Below, piece by piece: positions 1 to 8,328 of a stretch of 64,000 nt of DNA. Numbering within the stretch: position 1 is the first letter of the stretch; every line of letters starts with the position of its first letter. Source of the DNA: an uncultured Muriicola sp. (GTDB taxonomy: Bacteria; Bacteroidota; Bacteroidia; Flavobacteriales; Flavobacteriaceae); NCBI RefSeq assembly GCF_947258935.1, contig NZ_CAMYKH010000017.1:18233-82232 (forward strand), written 5' to 3'. The notes beneath the pieces are model-generated. The model worked only from the letters and a program-made list of their open reading frames with translations. It did no database searches and was not told where the DNA came from. The position numbers and the translations under genes are program-made.

Positions 1-191
1 CTTCCAAAAATAATTTTCCTTCGTATTTGTTCTGTATAGCCCGGACTGCCTCAGCAGTGCCGTCTGGTGAATTGTCATCTACCACTAAAACATGGAATTC
101 CTTTGGAAGGTTGAAAACAGCAACTATAATGTCTTCAATATTCTCAAGTTCATTGTAGGAGGGGATAATAACTAAACTGTCTGTCATCGAA
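1..191 (-). CDS. Polyprenol-phosphate mannosyltransferase-like GT2 (partial, 5' part)
   Basis: Only the first 63 codons lie in the window; the gene runs off the left edge. The translation starts MTDSLVIIPSYNELENI and contains VVDDNSPDGTAE, the nucleotide-sugar binding start and DDNSPDGT signature of dolichol/polyprenol-phosphate mannose synthases (DPM1-like GT2). Such enzymes load a sugar onto a lipid phosphate at the inner membrane, making the donor used by GT39-type transferases. A GT39-like gene starts divergently about 130 bases away, which fits that donor-transferase pairing. The family call is firm; the sugar is unknown. Confidence 0.85.
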
Positions 192-292
192 AGGTGGCAA
201 TTATGGCAAAAATAGTGCTTTAATGCGACTGAACCGAAATCATACTTTAATTTTCTTCCTCGAATAAACTTAGGGTTACGTGCTATTATTTG

Positions 293-300
293 TAATTTTG
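293..300 (+). promoter_or_regulatory. Bacteroidetes -7 promoter element (TAATTTTG)
   Basis: TAATTTTG is a perfect match to TAnnTTTG. It lies 18 bases before the ATG at 319 and inside the N-terminal extension given by the ORF track (280), so translation should start at 319. No clear -33 TTTG is seen at the ideal distance. Confidence 0.6.
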
Positions 301-318
301 ACACGAATTCGATCTAGA

Positions 319-1983
319 ATGAAACAAAAGTTTCCTGCAGCATTCCTTTATTTTCTGGCCGCCGTTTTAATATTGAATATTCTTCAGGCGGCAATTACAG
401 AATTGATCTTTGACGAGGCGTACTATTGGTATTACGCCAAGGATCTGGCCTGGGGATACTTTGATCATCCTCCTATGGTGGCCTTTTTGATCTCCCTGGG
501 GAGCACCTTATTTAATGGAGAATTAGGGGTCAGATTATTAAGTTGTTTATTAGGTGTGGGCACTATGATAATATTGTGGTTGCTCATAGATAACCCAAAA
601 AAGAAGGAATACATTCCGCATTTCTTTGTGTTGATCCTATCAATGACCCTGATTCAGGCCTATGGATTCCTAATGTTGCCAGATACCCCACTGTTGTTTT
701 TTACCGCTTTGTTCTTTTTGGTCTATAAGAAATTTATTAATGCTCCGGGAATGCTTATTTCTTTGTTCTTGGGAATTGTGATGGCCGCTTTGATGTACAG
801 TAAATACCATGCCTTTTTGGTGATCTTTTTTGTCCTTCTCTCCAATTTAAAACTCTTAAAAAACCACTTTGCCTGGGTTGCCGTCCTTGTCTCACTACTT
901 TGTTATACCCCGCATTTCCTCTGGCTTTATGAGAACGATTTTGTATCCATTAAATATCATCTATTTGAAAGGCCAAACAGACCCTATGAATTCTTTGATT
1001 TTACACTGGGCTATTTTTTGAACTTACTAGCCATTTTTGGGCTAACCTTTCCTTGGATATACAAAGCATTGATCAAATCTAAAGGGAAGGATCAATTTAA
1101 TCGGGCCTTGTTATTTGTCAGTTATGGAATCTTATTATTTTTCTTGCTTTCAAGTCTGCAGCGCAGGGTACAAACACAATGGATCATTCTAATTTGCATT
1201 CCCATGGCCGTAAATGCCTACGAATATATGTTGGAATACCCAGGGGCCAGAAAATGGATAGTACGCCTGGGATTGGCAAATATTGCCATTTTACTTTTTC
1301 TTAGAATTGGATTGGTATACGAGCCACTGTTCCCCGTGGTTTATGAGACGCATGGAAATAAAGCCTGGGTTGGAAAGATCACTTCACAAATAGGGAATAT
1401 TCCTGTTGTTTTTAAAAATTCCTACAGGATGGCGCCTATGTTTTCTTATTATTCCGGCAATTCTTCTTTTTCATTAAATGATGTAAATTATCGAGAAAAT
1501 CAATATTCTATAGATGAATCTGAAGAAGTGGTACGCGGTCAGAAAGTACTTTTTGTTTCTGGAAAAATGAAGGAAGGTGGTATTTCTTTTACTATGCCAG
1601 ACAGTACTTTACTTTATGGGATCTATGTAAATCCTTTTGAATCTTTCAGAAAGTTGAAAACCCGGTTAAACTTAACCCTGAATGCCAAAACAGATCGCAA
1701 TTCTTCTTTTATGGTTTACAATCCATATTCATTCGCAGTTCCAATCAGTAAACTTAAGTTTGGCTTGGTTATAATGGATAGTTATAAACGGGTCTTGGAA
1801 ATAGTTCCGGTAAAAGCGCTTCCCAAAGGGGAAATCATAGACCTGCTTGCACCTATGGCTGAGCATGAATTTGAATTTACATTGCCAAATTTCTCCTATG
1901 AAAAGGCTAGCTATTTGAAAATAGTGATTTCAGAAAATGGACTATCCTGGGGTTTGAACGGCGAAAAATTAAAGTTAGACTAA
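319..1983 (+). CDS. GT39/ArnT-like membrane glycosyltransferase
   Basis: This is a 554-residue polytopic membrane protein of the dolichyl-phosphate-mannose mannosyltransferase (GT39/PMT_2) type. After the first membrane segment comes FDEAYYWYYAKDLAWGYFDHPPM, the acidic D-E loop and the DHPPM motif typical of ArnT-like enzymes that move a sugar from a polyprenyl phosphate to lipid or protein outside the inner membrane. About ten hydrophobic segments are followed by a C-terminal soluble domain from about residue 370. The start at Met14 of the ORF is chosen because a TAnnTTTG promoter box covers codons upstream of it. The stop overlaps the next ATG (TAATG), so it is co-transcribed with the DUF4271 gene. 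The acceptor cannot be read from sequence. Confidence 0.85.
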   Translation: MKQKFPAAFLYFLAAVLILNILQAAITELIFDEAYYWYYAKDLAWGYFDHPPMVAFLISLGSTLFNGELGVRLLSCLLGVGTMIILWLLIDNPKKKEYIPHFFVLILSMTLIQAYGFLMLPDTPLLFFTALFFLVYKKFINAPGMLISLFLGIVMAALMYSKYHAFLVIFFVLLSNLKLLKNHFAWVAVLVSLLCYTPHFLWLYENDFVSIKYHLFERPNRPYEFFDFTLGYFLNLLAIFGLTFPWIYKALIKSKGKDQFNRALLFVSYGILLFFLLSSLQRRVQTQWIILICIPMAVNAYEYMLEYPGARKWIVRLGLANIAILLFLRIGLVYEPLFPVVYETHGNKAWVGKITSQIGNIPVVFKNSYRMAPMFSYYSGNSSFSLNDVNYRENQYSIDESEEVVRGQKVLFVSGKMKEGGISFTMPDSTLLYGIYVNPFESFRKLKTRLNLTLNAKTDRNSSFMVYNPYSFAVPISKLKFGLVIMDSYKRVLEIVPVKALPKGEIIDLLAPMAEHEFEFTLPNFSYEKASYLKIVISENGLSWGLNGEKLKLD

Positions 1984-2639
1984 TGGAGCCGGTACTAAGA
2001 GAAATTGGAAAAGTAGACTGGATCACACTGATCATTTTTTCGAGTGTAATATTTCTCGTGCTTGCCAAAAGTCTGTTTTATGGCCGTTTTCTAAATTTTA
2101 TGATTCTTCCTTTTAATAACAAGTACATTTTTCTCTATAACAAGAAGGACCGTTTGATGAATTGGTTTCATATTTTTTTTACTGCTTTTCAATTACTTAA
2201 TTTATCCTTGTTCCTGTACCTGGCGATCTCCATTTATAAGCCCAATGAAGTAGTGCCGTCACCCTTATTATTTACACTTATCCTTGGCCTTGTTTTTTTA
2301 TTTCTTTTTATCAAGATCCTAATTCAATTAGGCAATAGTACCATCTTTAATAATCAATATGTAATTACCGAGATCCTCTTTAAAAAGATCTCCTATTTGA
2401 ATTATAGCAGTCTTGTTATGTTTCTAGCCAATGTGCTATTGACATACGTTTTTATGGGATCTAAGACAGTTGTAATTTTATGTAGTGGTCTTATTTTACT
2501 TATTCTTATTCTTGGTTGGGTCACAATAATTAAAACGCATCTTAAGTTCCTTACGAGCCACTTTTTCTATTTTATTTTGTACCTTTGCGCTCTTGAAATT
2601 GCCCCGATTATTATTATTGTGAACGCTCTAAAAGTTTGA
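1983..2639 (+). CDS. DUF4271 integral membrane protein
   Basis: This 218-residue protein has about six hydrophobic membrane segments separated by short loops and matches the DUF4271 family I know from Bacteroidetes, where it is commonly next to the uroporphyrinogen-III synthase gene, as here. Function is unknown. It overlaps the preceding glycosyltransferase gene by one base and ends six bases before the hemD ATG, so the three genes form one operon. Confidence 0.75.
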   Translation: MEPVLREIGKVDWITLIIFSSVIFLVLAKSLFYGRFLNFMILPFNNKYIFLYNKKDRLMNWFHIFFTAFQLLNLSLFLYLAISIYKPNEVVPSPLLFTLILGLVFLFLFIKILIQLGNSTIFNNQYVITEILFKKISYLNYSSLVMFLANVLLTYVFMGSKTVVILCSGLILLILILGWVTIIKTHLKFLTSHFFYFILYLCALEIAPIIIIVNALKV

Positions 2640-2644
2640 TATCT

Positions 2645-3391
2645 ATGAAAATCAAAACGATTTTGGTTTCCCAGCCAGAACCTAAGATGGAAAACTCTCC
2701 ATACTTGCGGCTTATTGAAAAACAGCACGTACGAGTAGATTTCAGGCCTTTTATCCACGTGGAAGGAGTAAACGCAAAATCGGTAAGGCAACAAAAAATA
2801 GATCTCAATGACTTTACTGCTATTATATTAACGAGTAGAAACTCGGTCGACCATTTTTTCCGTATTGCTGAGGAGATGAGATTTAAGGTGCCTGATTCGA
2901 TGAAATACTTTTGTCAGTCAGAAGCAGTTGCTTATTATCTTCAGAAATACGTGATATACAGGAAGCGTAAAATCTATGTGGGGAAACGCAATTTTACAGA
3001 TCTGCAAACCTTGTTCAAAAAATATAAGGAAGAAAAATTCTTACTGCCATCCTCCGATGTATTAAAAAGCGTTGTCCCGGATATCCTCAATGAGATGAAC
3101 CTAAATTGGACAAGAGGTATTTTCTATAAGACCGTTATAAGTGATCTTTCGGATCTGCGTAATGTGTATTATGACGTCCTGGTATTTTTCAGTCCTTCCG
3201 GTATCGAGTCGCTTTTAAAGAATTTCCCCGATTTTGAACAAAATGAGACAAGAATTGCGGTTTTTGGTAATTCTACTATTGCAGCGGCTACAGATGCTGG
3301 CTTAAGAATAGACATTCAGGCGCCTACGCCAGAAACTCCTTCTATGACCATGGCCTTACAGAAATATATTACAAGTGTCAACAAGAAATAA
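2645..3391 (+). CDS. hemD: Uroporphyrinogen-III synthase
   Basis: This 248-residue protein has the HemD bilobed layout: an N-terminal KTILVSQPEPK strand, TAIILTSRNSVDHFF near residue 65, and FFSPSGIESLL plus FGNSTIAAATDAGL in the C-terminal part. HemD cyclises hydroxymethylbilane to uroporphyrinogen III in the cytoplasm during heme synthesis. The ORF track begins at a TTG (2636) that overlaps the previous stop; the ATG at 2645 gives the normal N-terminus and is preferred. A hairpin terminator follows directly. No other heme gene is nearby. Confidence 0.85.
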   Translation: MKIKTILVSQPEPKMENSPYLRLIEKQHVRVDFRPFIHVEGVNAKSVRQQKIDLNDFTAIILTSRNSVDHFFRIAEEMRFKVPDSMKYFCQSEAVAYYLQKYVIYRKRKIYVGKRNFTDLQTLFKKYKEEKFLLPSSDVLKSVVPDILNEMNLNWTRGIFYKTVISDLSDLRNVYYDVLVFFSPSGIESLLKNFPDFEQNETRIAVFGNSTIAAATDAGLRIDIQAPTPETPSMTMALQKYITSVNKK

Positions 3392-3413
3392 TTCTTGATC
3401 AGATCATATAAAA

Positions 3414-3438
3414 AAAGCCTCCCAACGGAGGCTTTATT
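3414..3438. terminator. Bidirectional rho-independent terminator between hemD and pckA
   Basis: The inverted repeat AAAGCCTCC-CAAC-GGAGGCTTT (3414-3422/3427-3435) has a T-rich tract on the plus side and an A run on the other side. It can end both the plus-strand hemD operon and the convergent pckA gene. Confidence 0.85.
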
Positions 3439-3441
3439 CTT

Positions 3442-5058
3442 TTAAAAAGCATATCGTTGTGGCCCACCCCTACGAATCTCCTCATTTGCATATGACTCAA
3501 ATTTTATGAAATTCTCGCGGAAGGCATTAGAAAGTTTAAAGGCAGTTTTATAATAAGCCTCGTCATTGTTCCATGTTGCTCTGGGACTTAAAACGCTGGT
3601 AGGAACTCCGGGGCACGATCTTGGTTGAGCTACTCCAAAAACCGAATGGATATGATACGTATCATAGGAATACAATCCTAAATCCCCGTTTAAAGCAGCA
3701 TGAATCATAGCCCGGGTGTATTTTAATTTCATTCTTGTTCCCACACCGTAAGGCCCACCGGTCCATCCGGTATTCACTAGCCATACATTTACTCCGGATT
3801 CTTTCATTTTTCTACTGAGCATTTCTGCATATTTTGTAGGATGTAATGGCATAAATGGTGCACCAAAACAAGCTGAAAAAGATGGTATTGGTTCAACAAC
3901 CCCTGCTTCTGTTCCTGCCACTTTTGCCGTATATCCCGAAATAAAATGATATGCTGCCTGACTTGGTGTTAATTTACTGATAGGAGGAAGTACCCCAAAT
4001 GCGTCTGCCGTTAAAAAGAAAATATTCTTAGGGTTTTTTCCAATAGATGGTTGCTGGATATTATCTATATGATAGATGGGATAACTAACACGAGTATTTT
4101 GAGTGATAGATGTGTCTTCAAAGTCTACGTTCCCTTCGTCATCCATGATCACATTTTCCAGGATCGCCCCTTTTTTAATGGCATTATAGATCTCAGGCTC
4201 ATTCTCCTGGGATAAATTGATAACCTTGGCATAGCATCCACCTTCAAAATTAAAAATGGTGTCCTCTTTCGTCCAGCCATGTTCATCATCGCCTATTAGT
4301 CTGCGATGTGGATCTGTTGACAATGTGGTCTTACCAGTGCCAGATAATCCAAAAAATATGGCGGTGTCTCCTTTTGGACCCACATTGGCTGAACAGTGCA
4401 TAGGGAGGATATTGTGGTAGACGGGGAGTAGAAAGTTTAAGGCAGAGAAGATGCCTTTTTTTATCTCTCCTGTATATCCTGTACCACCTATAAGAGCAAT
4501 TTTCCTGGTGAAGTTTAAAATAGCAAAATTGTGCTGTCTGGTCCCGGAAGTAGCTGCATCAGCCAAATATCCAGGCGCATTTAGAACGATCCAATCTACA
4601 GAAAATGATTCCAATTCCTTATCAGTAGGTCTAATGAACATGTTCGATGCAAACATACTAGACCATGGATATTCTGTAATAACTCTGATTCCCAGCTGAT
4701 ATTCCTTGTCTGCACAGGCAAAACAATCTCGTACATAGACTTCTTTGTCTGAAAGATAGGATGCTACTTTTTCGTAAAGCACATCGAATTGATCCGGATC
4801 GAAAGGCTTATTAATTGGCCCCCACCATACCTTATCCTCGGTAATTTCATCTTTCACAATAAATCGATCCTGAGGTGCCCTACCTGTGAACTCCCCTGTA
4901 TTAACAGCCAGAGCACCAGATGAGGCTTCAGTACCCATCCCTCGTTCAATGGTCATATCATGCAGCATATCCGGGGCTAATTGATAATGAATATGTTTGC
5001 TTTCAATACCATATGCATGTAACGAAATCGATTTCGTAGATGGGTTAGAATAAGTCAT
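3442..5058 (-). CDS. pckA: Phosphoenolpyruvate carboxykinase (ATP)
   Basis: At 538 residues this is full-length for the ATP-dependent enzyme that converts oxaloacetate plus ATP to PEP and CO2 at the start of gluconeogenesis. The kinase-1a P-loop FGLSGTGKTTLS is at about residues 236-247, the metal-binding kinase-2 motif LIGDDEHGW at 254-262, and the substrate-binding TGEFTGRAPQDRF near residue 54. The N-terminal strand and C-terminal FESYANEEIRRGGP are complete. It is a single-gene unit with its own -7 box upstream and a shared terminator downstream. Confidence 0.97.
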   Translation of the reverse strand: MTYSNPSTKSISLHAYGIESKHIHYQLAPDMLHDMTIERGMGTEASSGALAVNTGEFTGRAPQDRFIVKDEITEDKVWWGPINKPFDPDQFDVLYEKVASYLSDKEVYVRDCFACADKEYQLGIRVITEYPWSSMFASNMFIRPTDKELESFSVDWIVLNAPGYLADAATSGTRQHNFAILNFTRKIALIGGTGYTGEIKKGIFSALNFLLPVYHNILPMHCSANVGPKGDTAIFFGLSGTGKTTLSTDPHRRLIGDDEHGWTKEDTIFNFEGGCYAKVINLSQENEPEIYNAIKKGAILENVIMDDEGNVDFEDTSITQNTRVSYPIYHIDNIQQPSIGKNPKNIFFLTADAFGVLPPISKLTPSQAAYHFISGYTAKVAGTEAGVVEPIPSFSACFGAPFMPLHPTKYAEMLSRKMKESGVNVWLVNTGWTGGPYGVGTRMKLKYTRAMIHAALNGDLGLYSYDTYHIHSVFGVAQPRSCPGVPTSVLSPRATWNNDEAYYKTAFKLSNAFRENFIKFESYANEEIRRGGPQRYAF

Positions 5059-5078
5059 AGATGAGATATTTTCTTGTA

Positions 5079-5086
5079 CAAAACTA
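5079..5086 (-). promoter_or_regulatory. -7 promoter element of pckA (TAGTTTTG)
   Basis: On the minus strand the sequence TAGTTTTG matches TAnnTTTG exactly and lies about 20 bases upstream of the pckA ATG. Confidence 0.6.
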
Positions 5087-5125
5087 GATAAAAATAGAGC
5101 AGTGCCCTATAAAATAGGACAATGT

Positions 5126-5512
5126 TTAGCCTAAATACTTAAAAACACGATGTCCAATTAACACCCAACCGCTTATAAGGAATCCGCCCCCCAAAGGAGT
5201 AATAAAAGCGAGGGATTTGAAATTAATAGAAGTTAGCTCATTGGTGGCCAATAAATAAATGGAGAATGAAAAAAACACAACCCCAATAGTGAAACAGTAA
5301 TAGATCCATTTTTTTTGCGTAGCTGTCCATTGTACCGTAGAACCTAACCACAAAAGTACTAATGCGTGATACATTTGATAAGTGACCCCTGTTTGGAAAC
5401 TATCAAGGGAAGACTCACTTAGCATGCTCTTCAATCCATGAGCCCCAAATGCCCCTAAAATCACAGAAAGCACTCCAAAGAAAACAGCTGTAAGTAAAAT
5501 TGTTCTGTTCAT
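5126..5512 (-). CDS. DUF423 small membrane protein
   Basis: This 128-residue protein consists of four hydrophobic helices and carries the family hallmark GAFGAHGLKSML near residue 22, followed by FQTGVTYQMYHALVL. It belongs to DUF423 (YgdD-like), a family of inner-membrane proteins with no assigned biochemical role. It lies upstream of pckA on the same strand with a 67-base gap that holds a separate pckA promoter. Confidence 0.85.
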   Translation of the reverse strand: MNRTILLTAVFFGVLSVILGAFGAHGLKSMLSESSLDSFQTGVTYQMYHALVLLWLGSTVQWTATQKKWIYYCFTIGVVFFSFSIYLLATNELTSINFKSLAFITPLGGGFLISGWVLIGHRVFKYLG

Positions 5513-5591
5513 AACTTAATGGCCTTGTTTTTTTATAAATGTAACAAATTGATACCTTAGTATTTCTTGAATTCAAAAGTAACTCATAAGA

Positions 5592-6965
5592 ATGACGCGT
5601 AAAATTTTGATCTTAGGAGCTGGGAAATCTACCTCCTATATGTTAGATTATTTTCTGGAGAAATCCTTGAGTGAAAACCTGCAGATAACCATTGCCGATC
5701 TTAATACCGATGCTATTCCGGCTCATATTAAAGAACATAGTGCCTGTACTCTTTTAACCCTTGATATCTCAAATTCTGAGAAAAGACAAGATACTGTCTC
5801 ACAGGCAGATATTGTTGTATCCATGTTACCTGCACGATTCCATGCTACTATTGCTTCGGACTGCCTGTTGCTTAAAAAAAATCTCGTCACAGCATCCTAT
5901 GTAAATGATGAAATGAGATCAATGAATGAGAGAGTCAAAAAGGCCGGACTAATCTTTATGAATGAAATAGGTCTAGATCCGGGGATAGATCATATGAGTG
6001 CCATGCAGGTCATTGATCGTATTCGAGATAAAGGAGGAAAAATGCTCTTATTCGAATCCTTCACCGGAGGTTTGGTTGCTCCTGAAAGTGATTCTAACCT
6101 GTGGAACTACAAATTTACCTGGAACCCGAGAAATGTTGTGATAGCCGGGCAGGGGGGTACTGCCAAATTCATTCAGGAAGGAACCTATAAATATATTCCG
6201 TATCACAAGCTCTTTCGTCGTACAGAATTCATGGAAATAGAAGGCTACGGAAAATTTGAAGCCTACGCCAACCGCGACTCCCTGAATTACAGGGAAGCTT
6301 ATGGTTTAGAAGATGCCCTTACCCTTTATAGAGGTACTATGCGCAGGGTTGGCTTTTCGAATGCATGGAACATGTTTGTACAACTTGGCATGACAGATGA
6401 CAGCTATATTGTCGAAAATTCGGAAAGATTGTCCTATAGAGACTTTACGAATCTATTCCTGCCCTATTCTCCCACAGATTCTGTGGAACTAAAATTACGG
6501 CATTATCTCAAAATAGATCAGGATGACAGTAAGTGGAGTAAGCTGCTAGAATTAGATCTTTTTAATCCCAAAAAGATAATTTCGCTTAAAAAGGCAACAC
6601 CCGCACAAATGTTACAAAAGATACTTGAAGATCAGTGGACCTTAGCAGAAGATGATAAGGATATGATCGTTATGTATCACAAATTTGGCTATGAAATTAA
6701 TGGGAAAAAAGAACAAATAGATTCAAATATGGTAGTGTTGGGAGAAAATAGAACCCACACAGCGATGGCCAAGACCGTTGGACTTCCCGTTGCAATGGCA
6801 ACCCTTTTGATCCTAAATAAAAAGATCACTACTCCCGGGGTGCAGATCCCGATCAAAAAGGAAATTTATGAGCCAGTATTAAAAGAACTAATCACTTATG
6901 ATGTAGTATTCAATGAATATAAAGTGCCCTATCTTGGGTATAATCCAGATTCTGTTGCTGGTTAG
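5592..6965 (+). CDS. Saccharopine dehydrogenase-family oxidoreductase
   Basis: This 457-residue enzyme opens with ILILGAGKSTSYMLDYF, a Rossmann nucleotide-binding motif, and includes MNEIGLDPGIDHM near residue 128, typical of saccharopine dehydrogenases (reductase-type, glutamate-forming). The family interconverts saccharopine, lysine/glutamate and aminoadipate semialdehyde using NAD(P). An Lrp-type regulator gene follows at 47 bases and alanine dehydrogenase is nearby, so a role in lysine or general amino-acid catabolism is likely. A strict lysine 6-dehydrogenase or another substrate cannot be ruled out. Confidence 0.85.
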   Translation: MTRKILILGAGKSTSYMLDYFLEKSLSENLQITIADLNTDAIPAHIKEHSACTLLTLDISNSEKRQDTVSQADIVVSMLPARFHATIASDCLLLKKNLVTASYVNDEMRSMNERVKKAGLIFMNEIGLDPGIDHMSAMQVIDRIRDKGGKMLLFESFTGGLVAPESDSNLWNYKFTWNPRNVVIAGQGGTAKFIQEGTYKYIPYHKLFRRTEFMEIEGYGKFEAYANRDSLNYREAYGLEDALTLYRGTMRRVGFSNAWNMFVQLGMTDDSYIVENSERLSYRDFTNLFLPYSPTDSVELKLRHYLKIDQDDSKWSKLLELDLFNPKKIISLKKATPAQMLQKILEDQWTLAEDDKDMIVMYHKFGYEINGKKEQIDSNMVVLGENRTHTAMAKTVGLPVAMATLLILNKKITTPGVQIPIKKEIYEPVLKELITYDVVFNEYKVPYLGYNPDSVAG

Positions 6966-7012
6966 AATATGTAAGGAGAAATAGTATCTTTAGTAAATTT
7001 CAAAACATAAAT

Positions 7013-7483
7013 ATGTCTTCTTCTAACGATAAAGTAAAAATAGATGGTATTGACAAAAAGATACTGCGGTATTTGATGGAAGATGCCAGGAGACCTATTC
7101 TGGAAATTTCACGAAATATTGGTATCTCTGGTGCCGCTATTCACCAACGGTTGCGGAAACTAGAGAAATCTGGTTTAATCGCCGGGTCTAAATTTGTAAT
7201 AAATCCAAAAATTCTGGGCTATACGACCATGGCATATATTGGAATTTTTCTCGATAAGGCAATGAGTAATCCTAAAGCTGTAAAAGCACTGGAGAAGATC
7301 CCCGAAGTTCTGGAATGTCATTACACCACCGGGAATTGGTCTATCCTAATCAAGGTGCTATGCAGAGACAATGAACATCTAATGCATCTCCTTAATAAAA
7401 ATATTCAGCAAATTGAAGGAGTGTCAAGAACAGAGACCTTTATTTCGCTCAATCAGCAAATAGACCGTCAAATTACTATCTAA
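7013..7483 (+). CDS. Lrp/AsnC-family transcriptional regulator
   Basis: This 156-residue protein has the Lrp layout: an N-terminal winged helix (IDKKILRYLMEDARRPILEISRNIGISGAAIHQRLRKLEKSGLI, residues about 13-57) and a C-terminal RAM ligand-binding domain with the GNWSILIKVLCRD strand. Lrp-type proteins sense amino acids and regulate amino-acid metabolism. It lies 47 bases after the saccharopine dehydrogenase gene on the same strand and is a plausible regulator of it. A near-match -7 box (TATCTTTA, 6985-6992) precedes it. Confidence 0.93.
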   Translation: MSSSNDKVKIDGIDKKILRYLMEDARRPILEISRNIGISGAAIHQRLRKLEKSGLIAGSKFVINPKILGYTTMAYIGIFLDKAMSNPKAVKALEKIPEVLECHYTTGNWSILIKVLCRDNEHLMHLLNKNIQQIEGVSRTETFISLNQQIDRQITI

Positions 7484-7486
7484 TAA

Positions 7487-7519
7487 AAAAAGCCAGTTCG
7501 TTAGGATCCAAACTGGCTT
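7487..7519 (-). terminator. Rho-independent terminator of the zinc metallopeptidase gene
   Basis: The inverted repeat AAGCCAGTT/AACTGGCTT (7490-7498/7511-7519) is followed on the minus strand by a T run. The plus side lacks a U-tract, so it mainly serves the minus-strand gene ending at 7538. Confidence 0.75.
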
Positions 7520-7537
7520 CACTCAATATTATTCAAA

Positions 7538-8251
7538 CTAATCTCTTCCTCCTAATACTTGTAACCCCCAATAAACGAGAGTTGCCAAAGATCCTATGGC
7601 CGCTACTAAATAAGTGCGTGCGGCCCAATTAAGGGCATCTTCAGATCCTTTAAACTCTTCCTGGGTTACCATGTTCTTTTGTTTTAACCAAGCCAATGCT
7701 CTGTTACTGGCGTCGTATTCCACCGGAAGTGTAATAAAACTAAATAAGGTAGCTAAACCCATCAAAATTAGTCCAGTAACCGCTACCCAAAATCCAAGTC
7801 CGGCTCCTGCTGCTGCACCTAAAATAATACCCCCGAAAACAATCCAGGTAGACATACCAGAAGTAACACTTACTACCGGGACCAGTTTGGAGCGTAAGGT
7901 CAACCATTCATAGGCATGTGCATGTTGCACCGCATGGCCACATTCATGAGCGGCCACCGCCGCCGAAGCTGCATTTCTCTGATTATATACACTCTCACTC
8001 AAATTTACTGTCTTGTTTACAGGATTATAGTGATCTGTTAACATCCCTGACGTAGAGACCACTTTTACATCTCTTATGCCATGGTCTGCCAACATCTTTT
8101 CTGCAATTTCTGCTCCACTCATTCCATTTCTAAGATGCACCTTGGAATAATGTTTGAACTTGCTTTTCAATTTACTACTTACCAGCCAACTTACCAATGC
8201 AATGGCTCCAAGCAAAATATAATAGATCATCATATAATTCTCATTTAACAA
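7538..8251 (-). CDS. Membrane zinc metallopeptidase (YugP/COG2738 type)
   Basis: This 237-residue protein has an N-terminal membrane helix, the zinc motif AAHECGHAVQHA (HExxH) near residue 110, and two or three further hydrophobic helices. This is the pattern of the Zn-dependent neutral metallopeptidases of the YugP family, whose substrates are unknown. The sequence DVKVVSTSGMLTDHYNP before the motif is also typical. It is a single minus-strand gene with a terminator on each side. Confidence 0.88.
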   Translation of the reverse strand: MLNENYMMIYYILLGAIALVSWLVSSKLKSKFKHYSKVHLRNGMSGAEIAEKMLADHGIRDVKVVSTSGMLTDHYNPVNKTVNLSESVYNQRNAASAAVAAHECGHAVQHAHAYEWLTLRSKLVPVVSVTSGMSTWIVFGGIILGAAAGAGLGFWVAVTGLILMGLATLFSFITLPVEYDASNRALAWLKQKNMVTQEEFKGSEDALNWAARTYLVAAIGSLATLVYWGLQVLGGRD

Positions 8252-8273
8252 TTAAAATTACAAAATACATAGC

Positions 8274-8298
8274 AAAAACCCCGCCAAGGAAGGCGGGG
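8274..8298 (-). terminator. Rho-independent terminator of ald
   Basis: The GC-rich hairpin CCCCGCC-AAGGAA-GGCGGGG (8279-8285/8292-8298) is followed on the minus strand by TTTTTG, 31 bases after the ald stop. Confidence 0.88.
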
Positions 8299-8328
8299 TG
8301 AAAAATACTGACAAAATGTAAGTAAATC

